From Clostridium aminobutyricum (GTDB lineage: Bacteria > Bacillota > Clostridia > Peptostreptococcales > Anaerovoracaceae): a DNA stretch of 64,000 bases. The stretch covers positions 124,001-188,000 of the forward strand of contig NZ_JAFJZZ010000004.1 of assembly GCF_017255415.1 (NCBI RefSeq), read 5' to 3'. Below are positions 34,324 through 42,754 of this stretch, one piece after another (the stretch's first letter is position 1; each line of letters starts with the position of its first letter). The notes under the pieces are model-generated. The model was not told the origin of the DNA. It ran no database searches and was given only the letters and a program-made list of their open reading frames with translations. A program made the translations under genes and the position numbers.

Positions 34324-35599
34324 CTTTATCCTCCTCAAAATACGAAACCGGAATCCATACAAGGAACTGCGAGTAACGGTTTTCCACCGACTCAACAGAG
34401 ATGCTTCCGCCAAACACTTCCACAATCAAATCTCTTACCAGTGTTAAGCCAATTCCCCTATTGATATCTCCTGTAGTCAGATCAAATTTCGTTGAATAAC
34501 CCGGAGCAAAGATCATTTCCATATCCTCTTGCTTAATACCTATGCCATTGTCCGTAATTTTAAAAGCATAAAATTCATTTTCTTCCCTATTCGTTTTATA
34601 GATATGTAGCTCAACCAACCCATTTTGCTGCGCTGCGACCGCATCAATGCCATTTACAATCAAATTACGCAATACGGACATCAGCCTGTAATGCTCTTTC
34701 ACTGTAAAATTGCAATCAATCCTTGCAGAAAAATGAATCGCTTTATTTTTTTCGTTTATATACTCCGCTATATCCGACTCCAAGATTTGAATCAGATCCC
34801 GAATACATAAATCCATTACTTTCATCTCCGATACAATATTATCTTGAATCCCTTTGATCACACGAATATATCCTTTTTTTATTTCATGAACATCTTTGGC
34901 AATATCCAAAGCTAAGGTATGAATCTCCCGCGGATACGTCTTATCTTCTGCAATATGGTAGAGTGAAAATGCCTTTTTCATGACGTCTTCAATTTCTCCG
35001 ATGTTTTTTTTCATGAAATATACCTCGCTGTCAAACACCGAAGCCATCACCATCAGCTTTTTATATCTCAATTCATGCTCTTCTTTCGATAATAAGGATT
35101 TATAGGAATCAATGGCGATACAAGTCATAAAAACTAAAGCAGATCGAACCAATGCGATGACAAACAACGTCTGAACCAAGGAGTACGTTATAAATCCCGG
35201 TCCATTCATAGCCAGCAGCTCTACCGTATTGGAAATGGTATCGCAAGCTACCAATGTAAACAAAAAAATTGTATAATTTTGATTAGATTTTCTGTAATAG
35301 GCAAAATAGTAGATGAACCCATAAGAAAAGTAAAATAATATGTCCGGCAAAGCAGCTTCCGCAGCCGCAGCGGCATCTTTGATTTGAAGATATAACATCA
35401 TATATCTGAAAAACGGAGAACAAAGCCCTGTTAAAACTGCCAGCTTAATCGGGTTTATTTCCGGGAATATGTGCAGACAAGTTCCAAAGATAATCACGGC
35501 TACCGCAATGATAAAATCATCAGAAAAAACATTAATATATAGCTGCGATCCAAAAGATACACAAACCGCAGTGATAACCGCCTGCTTTACTTTCTTCAT
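34301..35599 (-). CDS. Sensor histidine kinase (GlnK-like)
   Basis: A 432-residue membrane kinase. Residues 1-165 contain about five or six transmembrane helices with almost no extracytoplasmic domain. The likely phospho-acceptor is H238 in DVHEIKK. The ATPase part has LRNLIVNGIDAV (N box), TDNGIGI (G1), FAPGYSTK and GIGLTLVRDLI (G2). It pairs with the overlapping response regulator. The ligand is unknown; an amino acid is likely from the neighbouring AGCS symporter and the Bacillus parallel. Confidence 0.85.
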   Translation of the reverse strand: MKKVKQAVITAVCVSFGSQLYINVFSDDFIIAVAVIIFGTCLHIFPEINPIKLAVLTGLCSPFFRYMMLYLQIKDAAAAAEAALPDILFYFSYGFIYYFAYYRKSNQNYTIFLFTLVACDTISNTVELLAMNGPGFITYSLVQTLFVIALVRSALVFMTCIAIDSYKSLLSKEEHELRYKKLMVMASVFDSEVYFMKKNIGEIEDVMKKAFSLYHIAEDKTYPREIHTLALDIAKDVHEIKKGYIRVIKGIQDNIVSEMKVMDLCIRDLIQILESDIAEYINEKNKAIHFSARIDCNFTVKEHYRLMSVLRNLIVNGIDAVAAQQNGLVELHIYKTNREENEFYAFKITDNGIGIKQEDMEMIFAPGYSTKFDLTTGDINRGIGLTLVRDLIVEVFGGSISVESVENRYSQFLVWIPVSYFEEDKVEILYCG

Positions 35600-35706
35600 C
35601 CGTAACCTCGCTTAGCCCATATTTCTTTATCTTCTGTAGCACAAAGCGTGGCAATAAGAGTCCTTACTGCCACGACTTATTATAATATATTATACATTTA
35701 TCAATT

Positions 35707-37224
35707 CTAGCTTGCAATATCCTTATCGCCATTTTGATTTTTCATCACACTCTTCTTCTTTTCCAACAAATCGGAATATCTTCGCTTTACGATGTCATGC
35801 CATAAATCAGCATTTTTAATGCCGCACTCAGCAGGATCAAAGACAGGGTCCAATCCTAGCTTCTTTTGTCTTTCATAGTCCTTCAATATTTTAACTGCCG
35901 GTTTTTGAAGTAATATTAATCCGATCAGATTGATCCACGAGCAGAAGCCAACCCCGATATCGGCAAAATTCCATGCTACCGTTGAAGTTCGAACACTCCC
36001 GAAGATAATCATCGCAACTAATATCAATTTTACTGCGATCTGAATTTCTTTTAATTTCGGGCTTTTCTTAAACAAATAAGCTACGTTGCAATCCGCATAG
36101 AATCCAAAGGACATAAGGGTAGTGAAGGCAAAGAAGAAAATAGCCAATACAAGAAATATCGAACCAAATCCAGGGAGCAAGGAATCAATGGCGGCCTGCG
36201 TATAGGCTGAACCTGCGGCCACACCCGGAAGGTTTTCCACAATAAATGTTCCATCTGCACCCTGAACATTGTACATCCCCGTACATAAAATCATGACAGC
36301 GGTAGCACCACATACAAAGATGGTATCTACATAAACGGAAAAAGATTGAGCCAGCCCTTGTTTTGCCGGATGGGAAACCTCTGCTGCGGCAGAAGCCTGT
36401 GCCCCTGAGCCCATTCCTGCTTCACTGGAATACACGCCACGTTTTACACCCCATATGATCGCCTGCCCCCATATAGCCCCGTAAACTGCTTCCATATGGA
36501 AAGCAGACTTAAAAATAAGTGCAAACATACCGGGAACATTTTTATAATTCACTGCAAGAATGATTAGAGCCAACAAAATATATCCGATCGCCATAAATGG
36601 AACAATATATTCTGCCGTACGCCCAATTCGTTTCATGCCACCAAATATGACAAATCCGGTTAAGGCGGCAAGGGCCAGCCCTGTTACTAAAGTGGATATG
36701 CCAAATGTATTATGTACGGATTCGGCAATGTTAAAAGCCTGAATAGTTGGTCCCGTAAGAGCATTTGCTATGGTTGCTGCAATGGCAAACACCACCGCCA
36801 TCGCTTTAATGCCCGTGCCTTTTTCTATATAGTAGGCCGGTCCTCCGCGATATTCCCCATTTATTTCTTCTTTCCATGTCTGCGCTAATACAGATTCTGC
36901 GAAAGCAGAGCCAGCACCTAAAAAGGCGTACACCCACATCCAAAATACGGCGCCGGGACCCCCAAAGCAGATTGCTGTTGCAACGCCGGCAATAGCACCG
37001 ATTCCGATACGTCCGCCTAACGCCATAGCGAATCCTTGAAAAGATGAAATCCCATTCTCGGAGCTTTTACCTCCGAGCAGCAGGGTTAACATATCTTTTG
37101 CCAATCTTACCTGAAAAAATCTCATCCGAACTGATAATAACGTTGCGACACCCATGCAAAGCACAATTAAGGCAACGCTCCATAGGTATACGTTAATTTC
37201 ATTCGTTATAGTGACTAGATTCAT
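35707..37224 (-). CDS. Sodium:amino-acid symporter, AGCS (alanine/glycine) family
   Basis: A 505-residue transporter with about 11 helices. The AGCS signatures are FQGFAMALGGRIGIGAIAGV, GGPGAVFWMWVYAFLGAGSA and WGVKRGVYSSEAGMGSGAQA. It takes up alanine, glycine or glutamine with Na+. AAGGAGGACAAGATT precedes the ATG at 37224. It lies between carbamate kinase and the GlnK/GlnL-like system, and may be a regulatory target or part of an arginine/citrulline-fermentation group. Confidence 0.92.
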   Translation of the reverse strand: MNLVTITNEINVYLWSVALIVLCMGVATLLSVRMRFFQVRLAKDMLTLLLGGKSSENGISSFQGFAMALGGRIGIGAIAGVATAICFGGPGAVFWMWVYAFLGAGSAFAESVLAQTWKEEINGEYRGGPAYYIEKGTGIKAMAVVFAIAATIANALTGPTIQAFNIAESVHNTFGISTLVTGLALAALTGFVIFGGMKRIGRTAEYIVPFMAIGYILLALIILAVNYKNVPGMFALIFKSAFHMEAVYGAIWGQAIIWGVKRGVYSSEAGMGSGAQASAAAEVSHPAKQGLAQSFSVYVDTIFVCGATAVMILCTGMYNVQGADGTFIVENLPGVAAGSAYTQAAIDSLLPGFGSIFLVLAIFFFAFTTLMSFGFYADCNVAYLFKKSPKLKEIQIAVKLILVAMIIFGSVRTSTVAWNFADIGVGFCSWINLIGLILLQKPAVKILKDYERQKKLGLDPVFDPAECGIKNADLWHDIVKRRYSDLLEKKKSVMKNQNGDKDIAS

Positions 37225-37278
37225 AATCTTGTCCTCCTTAATAAATATGTATACAAGACTGAATTTGATACTGTTTTT

Positions 37279-38229
37279 CTATGCAAATGTAATGATTGTG
37301 CCTGTTTTTTCTTCAAGTGCTTCCAATGATTTATCAAGAGATGTAATGATTGCTTTTTTAGTTGGATTTGCCCTTACAAACTTCATTGCAGCCTGCACCT
37401 TCGGAAGCATGCTTCCTGCCGCAAACTGCCCCTCCTCCACATACTTAGAAGCTTCTGAAAGCGTCATCTTATCTAAGTTCTGCTGCTGGGGCGTATTAAA
37501 ATGAATGGCTACTTTCTCAACTTCTGTCAAGATCATTAAGCAATCGGCATCCACTTGTTCTGCCAATAGTTCTGCCGCGAAATCTTTATCGATGACCGCG
37601 GCGGTTCCTTCCAACATGCCATTGTCCTTTTCAATGACCGGTATTCCACCACCTCCACATGTTATAACGATTGTAGAATCCCATAGCCTTTTAACCGCAT
37701 CGATTTCTACGATTCTGCGAGGCAGCGGTGACGGTACAACACGCCTCCAACCACGCCCCGCATCTTCTTTCATGATATAGCCCTTTTGTTCCGTTAATTC
37801 TTTTGCTTCCTCTTCACTGTAGAACTGCCCAATAGGCTTCGTCGGATTTTGAAAAGCCGGATCGGATTCTTCGACAATCATCTGAGTTGCAACGGTTACC
37901 ACTTGCACATTCTTATTTCGAAGATTAAGTGCATATTTTAAACACTGTTGTATGTGGTATCCTATATAGCCTTGTGACATGGCTCCGCATACGTCAAACG
38001 GCATGGCAGGCGTTGCATCCTTTGCATATTCGGAAGCCAATAAGATTCTTCCTACCTGAGGCCCGTTTCCGTGTACAATGGCGATCTCATATCCTCGGCA
38101 TGTGATTTCCGCAATATAGTTACAGGTTTGCTTAACGACTTCCAACTGTGCCTCCGCTGTGGCAGGTCCTTTGCCTGATTGCAGTGCATTGCCGCCCAAG
38201 GCGATTACAATTTTTTCTTTATCTGACAT
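37279..38229 (-). CDS. arcC: Carbamate kinase
   Basis: A 316-residue amino-acid-kinase-family enzyme. It has VIALGGNALQ at the N-terminus, IVHGNGPQVG, GRGWRRVVPSPLPRRI and VITCGGGGIPVI; the C-terminus contains AAGSMLPKVQAAMKF. It makes ATP from carbamoyl phosphate. It lies 12 bp downstream of ornithine carbamoyltransferase, forming the last two steps of arginine/citrulline fermentation. Arginine deiminase is not in the window. Confidence 0.96.
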   Translation of the reverse strand: MSDKEKIVIALGGNALQSGKGPATAEAQLEVVKQTCNYIAEITCRGYEIAIVHGNGPQVGRILLASEYAKDATPAMPFDVCGAMSQGYIGYHIQQCLKYALNLRNKNVQVVTVATQMIVEESDPAFQNPTKPIGQFYSEEEAKELTEQKGYIMKEDAGRGWRRVVPSPLPRRIVEIDAVKRLWDSTIVITCGGGGIPVIEKDNGMLEGTAAVIDKDFAAELLAEQVDADCLMILTEVEKVAIHFNTPQQQNLDKMTLSEASKYVEEGQFAAGSMLPKVQAAMKFVRANPTKKAIITSLDKSLEALEEKTGTIITFA

Positions 38230-38241
38230 CTTCCTTCTCCT

Positions 38242-39237
38242 TTAACCAATAGTGGCTACCATAACAGCCTTGATGGTATGCATTCTATTTTCTGCTTCGT
38301 CGAACACTTTAGAATGTTTGCTTCGGAACACTTCGTCAGTAACTTCTCTGATGTCATACCCTAAGTCCATTTGACTCTTTGCCATGGCAGTCTCAAAATC
38401 ATGGAAAGCCGGCAGACAATGCATAAAGATCACATCTTTATTTCCCGTAGCCTCTACCATTTCTTGTGTTACCTTATATGGGGTAAGCATTTTTACTTTT
38501 TCCGGAATCTGCGCCTCTTCACCCATGGAAGCCCATACGTCCGTGTAAAGTACATCTGCCTCTTCCAAGCATTCTGGTGTGCTGGAAATTTCAATAACAG
38601 CACCCGTTTCTTGAGCAAGCGCCTGAACATTGGCAAGAATATTCTTATCAATTGCTTCGGCTAACTCGGCGGGACCGTATGCAACATAATGCATTCCCAT
38701 CTTTGCACAGCCATACATCCATGCATAACTCATGTTATTTCGGATATCTCCGCAGAATACAACCTTTACTTTGTGCAATGGTTTAGCCACATGTTCTTCT
38801 ATCGTCAACAGGTCCGCTAGAATCTGAGTAGGATGATCGACGTCCGTTAAGCCGTTCCAAACCGGTATTCCTGCATGCTTTGCTAAGCTTTCCACCAGTT
38901 CCTGCTTGTATCCTCTGTATTCAATGCCATCATAAAACCGGCCAAATACCTTTGCGGAGTCCTCCACCGATTCTTTTTTACCAAATTGAGAACTGTTTGA
39001 GTCGAGAAAAGTTACATTTCCTCCTTCATCAAGGCAAGCCACTTCAAAGGCGCATCTTGTTCTGGTGGAAGTCTTTTCAAAAAGAAGAACAATGTTCTTT
39101 CCCTTTAAAGCCTTCCCTTCCATACCTGCTCTCTTTTTTGCTTTCAAATCATGTGACAAATCCAGCAAATATCTGATTTCCTCCGGTGTAAAATCCATTA
39201 ATGTCAAAAAACTTCTTCCTTTTAAATTCACTGCCAT
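38242..39237 (-). CDS. argF: Ornithine carbamoyltransferase
   Basis: A 331-residue transcarbamylase. The carbamoyl-phosphate loop is FEKTSTRTRCAFEV, with DHPTQILADLLT and the ornithine/catalytic HCLPAFHD. The length and the arcC neighbour favour a catabolic (ArcB-like) role, splitting citrulline to ornithine and carbamoyl phosphate; the biosynthetic direction cannot be excluded. AAAGGAGAGATAGAAA precedes the ATG at 39237. Confidence 0.93.
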   Translation of the reverse strand: MAVNLKGRSFLTLMDFTPEEIRYLLDLSHDLKAKKRAGMEGKALKGKNIVLLFEKTSTRTRCAFEVACLDEGGNVTFLDSNSSQFGKKESVEDSAKVFGRFYDGIEYRGYKQELVESLAKHAGIPVWNGLTDVDHPTQILADLLTIEEHVAKPLHKVKVVFCGDIRNNMSYAWMYGCAKMGMHYVAYGPAELAEAIDKNILANVQALAQETGAVIEISSTPECLEEADVLYTDVWASMGEEAQIPEKVKMLTPYKVTQEMVEATGNKDVIFMHCLPAFHDFETAMAKSQMDLGYDIREVTDEVFRSKHSKVFDEAENRMHTIKAVMVATIG

Positions 39238-39342
39238 TTTCTATCTCTCCTTTTTCCGTTTGAATTTTGCGCAAACAGCTCTGTCGATTCACTCTACACT
39301 TCCTATTTTCAATGGACATGCTGTTTCTATTTGTCTTTCTTC

Positions 39343-39372
39343 AGTATAAGAAACTGCCTCAGATCGCTTCAA
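39343..39372 (-). promoter_or_regulatory. Probable promoter of the argF-arcC operon
   Basis: On the minus strand TTGAAG (39367-39372), an 18-base spacer and TATACT (39343-39348) lie about 105 bases before the argF start. No clear ARG box was recognised. Confidence 0.4.
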
Positions 39373-39454
39373 ATTGCTTCATTCAATAACTGTCTTTTCA
39401 GAAAATTTTTAATATGGGAAGTGATTTATATGCTTTAGATAGGCTTTATTCGAT

Positions 39455-39483
39455 CACCTTTTTTTATTTTCCGGCATAGAATA
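39455..39483 (+). promoter_or_regulatory. Sigma-K-like promoter of the cysteine-rich peptide gene
   Basis: CACC at 39455-39458, a 16-base spacer and CATAGAATA at 39475-39483 match the Bacillus sigma-K pattern (ACm, 16-17 bases, CATAnnnTA). The predicted start would leave about 17 bases before the ATG, just enough for the ribosome site. A weaker sigma-A reading (TAGAAT as -10) has no good -35. Confidence 0.4.
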
Positions 39484-39506
39484 TTACAGAGACGGGAGGT
39501 GATATT

Positions 39507-39614
39507 ATGTGTTGCCAATCTCGCAGATGTTGTTGTCATCGATGCTGCTGCTCTTGCTGTTCTTGTTTCTGCTGTATTTGCCGTTGTTTCTGCTGCAGGC
39601 CTCGATGCAGATAA
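39507..39614 (+). CDS. Cysteine-rich small peptide (18 Cys in 35 residues)
   Basis: A 35-codon gene. The translation starts MCCQSRRCCCHRCCCSCC and ends CRPRCR. It contains 18 cysteines, mostly in CC and CCC blocks, plus seven arginines and one histidine, and almost nothing else. A near-ideal ribosome site GGGAGGTGAT lies eight bases from the ATG, and a clean terminator follows within 13 bases, so it is a complete single-gene unit. No hydrophobic helix or signal peptide. Options: a spore-coat cross-linking peptide (the promoter resembles sigma-K), or a metallothionein-like metal binder. I know no family to assign it to. Confidence 0.6.
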   Translation: MCCQSRRCCCHRCCCSCCSCFCCICRCFCCRPRCR

Positions 39615-39626
39615 ATAAATAATAAC

Positions 39627-39651
39627 GCCCATCGAATCGATGGGCTTTTTT
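39627..39651 (+). terminator. Terminator of the cysteine-rich peptide gene
   Basis: GCCCATCGA and TCGATGGGC form a perfect stem (39627-39645), directly followed by TTTTTT (39646-39651). Confidence 0.9.
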
Positions 39652-39698
39652 GTTATATTTTTACCAGGGATACACATACTAAGGCCGAGGTGATATAT

Positions 39699-39875
39699 AT
39701 GTTGATTGATTTTGATAACGTAAATTTATCGAGCTACTACTATAAAAATCCTGACTTAAGAGTCTATTATCTATCCTTAGCGGAGCCTATTCGAAATAGG
39801 TTGGACGAGTCAGGTGTTGAAATTTCCACTTTGGGCGAATTAAAACTGTCGGTTGATCGTATCATAAATGGGTAA
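39699..39875 (+). CDS. Small protein of 58 residues, unknown function
   Basis: The translation starts MLIDFDNVNLSSYYYKNPDL and contains YYLSLAEPIRNRLDESGVE, ending in DRIING. It is soluble, mixed alpha/beta, with a tyrosine-rich stretch. GAGGTGATATAT gives a strong ribosome site for the ATG at 39699; the in-frame GTG at 39690 lacks room. Upstream, ATATT (39655-39659) and CATACTAA (39675-39682) at 15 bases resemble a sigma-E promoter, imperfectly. It follows the cysteine-rich gene on the same strand but has its own hairpin at the end. Not recognised. Confidence 0.5.
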   Translation: MLIDFDNVNLSSYYYKNPDLRVYYLSLAEPIRNRLDESGVEISTLGELKLSVDRIING

Positions 39876-39892
39876 ACAAATCGTTTACCCAT
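39868..39892 (+). terminator. Hairpin overlapping the stop of the 58-residue gene
   Basis: ATGGGTAAAC and GTTTACCCAT form a 10-bp stem around AAATC, starting before the stop codon. It is followed by CTTATTTT, a weak T-run. Confidence 0.6.
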
Positions 39893-39936
39893 CTTATTTT
39901 ATAGGCTTTCGCTCGTTGAGCTCGCATAGCGTGTGA

Positions 39937-39977
39937 AAAATCACCACCACCCGTTAGACGGGTGATGGTGATTTTTT
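39937..39977. terminator. Strong bidirectional terminator
   Basis: A 16-base arm rich in ATCACC repeats (from 39939) pairs with GGTGAT-type sequence to 39973 around TAG, with one G-T pair. It is flanked by A- and T-runs and separates the small plus-strand genes from the minus-strand regulator ending at 40018. Confidence 0.85.
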
Positions 39978-40017
39978 TATTTCATATATTGGGGTATTCA
40001 TATTGATTATTAAGAAT

Positions 40018-41151
40018 TTAGTGCTCTAACAAATGAAGTCCTCTCATATTACTGTTTTTTAAATATTTTAAAACCCCTGCTGATACAGCATCCATATCTT
40101 CACTTGCTGAAATAAAAACAGTAAGCCTGTAATCTTTGCATACATTCGAAATGAATTGGATAAATGCATTGACAATTTGAACACTTGGTATTTCCATGAG
40201 GCCTTCCGTTTCCCTATCCGATAGAATGTTCGGCTGAATGTATCCCAAGGCACGAAACATATATTCATTTAGCTGAATTCCACACGCTATTTGTTTCTGC
40301 TCAAAAATCTTTCCTAAAACATCGGCCATCCAAAAATACGGAACATCTTTGATACAGAGCGTCTGTATCTGTATATTTCTCAAGCCTTCCGTTTCGAGAT
40401 CCAGATCTTCCCTTTCTTTCAATTTTTCAAACTTTTTACGTAATTTTTCAGAGGGTTGGATACCAAGTCTACTGGCCAGCCTGTCACGGAATGAGTTATA
40501 AAATACAATTCCTGAAGCACGATTTCCAATGTTCAAATACAGCGTCATTATTTTTGCGGCTACTTCCTCATCGTAGGGCTCAATATCCAAAATTTCTTTC
40601 AGGATATTCAAACATTCTTCCGTATTGGCCTCCACTTCATATAGTTCTTCCAACCTCTTTAAAATTTGTACCCTAAAATTTTCAAACCGTGTTCGCTCAA
40701 ATATAATGATTTCATTAAAATCATCACAATTGTTATAGTAACAGCCTTCTAAAAACTCTCCCACAAACAATTTCTTCAGCTTCAGTAAATTTTCTATAGA
40801 CTCAGCTTGTTGAGGTTTAAAATTCATAATATCCAGAATATCACACCTAAAATCATAATTCATATTAATTCCGCAATGGTCTTTGTCTATAAAAAGAAAC
40901 TCTTCCCCATTCTCACCGGTTCCAATATTTTTCTTGATTAACCACAGATTATATCTCAAGTTGTTTTTTGCAGCCTCTTCACTGCTGTCTGGCCAAAGAT
41001 AATCCAAAATCCTTTCCCGGCTCAAATATTTGTTACGGTTTAGTACAAGTAAGCATATCAAAGCTGTGGTTTTGTTTCTAAAACTCTCCACCACACTTTT
41101 GCCCTTATATTCTACCCTTGTCTTTCCTAAAAAATATAGATTCAGCATCAT
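40018..41151 (-). CDS. SARP/BTAD-type transcriptional regulator
   Basis: A 377-residue protein. Residues 1-95 form an OmpR-like winged helix of the SARP type (FLGKTRVEYKGKSV, then LSRERILDYLWPDSSEEAAKNNLRYNLW). The bacterial transcriptional activation domain follows to about residue 250 (CLNILKEILDIEPYDEEVAAKIM, LASRLGIQPSEKLRKKFEKL). The last 120 residues are unassigned and could sense a ligand. It probably controls the amidohydrolase/NhaC operon it terminates (22 bp after the first amidohydrolase). Start at 41151 or the adjacent ATG at 41148. Confidence 0.8.
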   Translation of the reverse strand: MMLNLYFLGKTRVEYKGKSVVESFRNKTTALICLLVLNRNKYLSRERILDYLWPDSSEEAAKNNLRYNLWLIKKNIGTGENGEEFLFIDKDHCGINMNYDFRCDILDIMNFKPQQAESIENLLKLKKLFVGEFLEGCYYNNCDDFNEIIIFERTRFENFRVQILKRLEELYEVEANTEECLNILKEILDIEPYDEEVAAKIMTLYLNIGNRASGIVFYNSFRDRLASRLGIQPSEKLRKKFEKLKEREDLDLETEGLRNIQIQTLCIKDVPYFWMADVLGKIFEQKQIACGIQLNEYMFRALGYIQPNILSDRETEGLMEIPSVQIVNAFIQFISNVCKDYRLTVFISASEDMDAVSAGVLKYLKNSNMRGLHLLEH

Positions 41152-41172
41152 CGCAACTTTCCTATTCTGTTT

Positions 41173-42708
41173 TTAGCCCAGCGCATTGTAAAGAATATCT
41201 CCGGATTTGATCGTGGCTATTACTTTGACCTGGTCCAAAAGCTCATGCGGGGTCGACAAAATATCACGATCCAGTACGACGATATCTGCCGTTTTCCCAG
41301 CTTCCAACGTTCCTTTTTGCTGTTCTTCAAAAATGGCATACGCAGCTTTGCTCGTATACAGTTCTAATGCTTCATACACAGTGATCCGGTGCTGTTTCAC
41401 TGGGTGATTCACCGCCGCCGCGATACCAATCATCGGATTATATTCGGTAATATCGCTGTCCGAGCCCCCAACGAGACAAACCCCTTGATCGATAATTTCT
41501 CTAAACATATTGGTTCTTATAAATTTGTCACCCAAACGCTTCGAATACATTTTGTCTGGGCCTCCCCAATAGGTTTCATAGGTTGGGTTCATAGAAAAAA
41601 TGATTCCCATTTTTTTTGCTTGTTGAATATGTTCAGTACTCGCAAGCTCTACATGCTCAAGCCGATGACGAAGTCCCGTCACGCCTGTCTGATACAATGC
41701 ATATTCATGCGCTTTTAATGCTGCTCCGATTGCCCGGTCGCCAATCGTATACAGAGACAATTGAAGGTTGTTTTTATAGCACTCCATGACAAATTCATTT
41801 AATTCTGCCTGCGTATAGCGCAGGCTCCCCATTCTTCCCGGACAATCGGCGTATTCAAAGGAAAGTGCTGCGGTTCTCGCCCCCATGGTTCCGTCTACAT
41901 AAAAGCTTCCTCCAATGCGGTTCAAATTCATGCGTTTCATCTTCTCTACATCCAAGGATTGATAGAAAAGCGCCATATCAACAGGAAATTCACTGCTGCA
42001 TTCAAAAATAAAGTCCGCATCTTTATCACTGTACATATAGCCGCCTTCCATTGCATTGACGGTAGTAATTCCGGTTGCAAGAAGTTCCGGAATAATATCC
42101 AATACCGCTTCTTTTCGAACTTTATCCGGTATCCCATCTAATATATTCGTTCGCAAAACAGCATTTGCCTTTCCTCGAAAGATACCCGTAGCAACATCCT
42201 GACTATCTTTATCTACACCTTCCATGTTAAATGGAACTTTGTAATACAATAATCCATAGGTATTTAGCATGCTTACCTGATAATCCAAACAATTAATCCA
42301 AACCGGAACATCACTGCAATACCGATCTAATATCAATCGATCGGGGAATTTCTTTTCTTTTAGTTGTTCCACTTGCAATCGAATGCCGATTATACTCTGG
42401 CCTGGTTTTTCCTGAGCCGCCCGTTGTATTTGGAGACCTATCTCCTCAAAACTATAACCTTTGCTTAAATTAAGACTCCTTGCATTTAAGGCTGTCTGTA
42501 CCACATGGAAATGGCTGTCGATGAATCCCGGAAGCACGGTGTTTCCTCCGGCATCAATGACAACGGTGTTTTCATTCACAAATTGGGATTCCGCTGCATG
42601 GTAACCCAAAGCAAGGATTTTCCCGTTATGAATAGTAACCCAATCTGCCGTTTTCCCATCTTTCATCGTTAAACATTTTGCATTTTTTATTAATATGTCT
42701 GCAGCCAT
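41173..42708 (-). CDS. Amidohydrolase, YtcJ-like
   Basis: A 511-residue metal-dependent hydrolase: ILIKNAKCLTMKDGKTADW at the start, the metal motif FIDSHFHVV, then YTIGDRAIGAALKAHE, RHRLEHVELAS and a GGSDSD aspartate near the end. This is the YtcJ/exoenzyme-regulatory (amidohydrolase 3) family; the substrate is unknown, probably an N-acyl or cyclic amide. The ATG at 42708 has GGAGGAAAAGGA upstream. It is about 33% similar by eye to the next gene upstream, so the two are paralogues. Confidence 0.83.
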   Translation of the reverse strand: MAADILIKNAKCLTMKDGKTADWVTIHNGKILALGYHAAESQFVNENTVVIDAGGNTVLPGFIDSHFHVVQTALNARSLNLSKGYSFEEIGLQIQRAAQEKPGQSIIGIRLQVEQLKEKKFPDRLILDRYCSDVPVWINCLDYQVSMLNTYGLLYYKVPFNMEGVDKDSQDVATGIFRGKANAVLRTNILDGIPDKVRKEAVLDIIPELLATGITTVNAMEGGYMYSDKDADFIFECSSEFPVDMALFYQSLDVEKMKRMNLNRIGGSFYVDGTMGARTAALSFEYADCPGRMGSLRYTQAELNEFVMECYKNNLQLSLYTIGDRAIGAALKAHEYALYQTGVTGLRHRLEHVELASTEHIQQAKKMGIIFSMNPTYETYWGGPDKMYSKRLGDKFIRTNMFREIIDQGVCLVGGSDSDITEYNPMIGIAAAVNHPVKQHRITVYEALELYTSKAAYAIFEEQQKGTLEAGKTADIVVLDRDILSTPHELLDQVKVIATIKSGDILYNALG

Positions 42709-42754
42709 TCCTTTTCCTCCAGCCATCTCCGACCTAATTATATAACATTAAATT

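Noticed and set aside
39435-39677. 80-codon minus-strand ORF opposite the cysteine-rich gene
   Set aside because: It has no ribosome site, no promoter, and its low-complexity A/T/R sequence is the mirror of the Cys codons; the plus-strand gene has complete signals.
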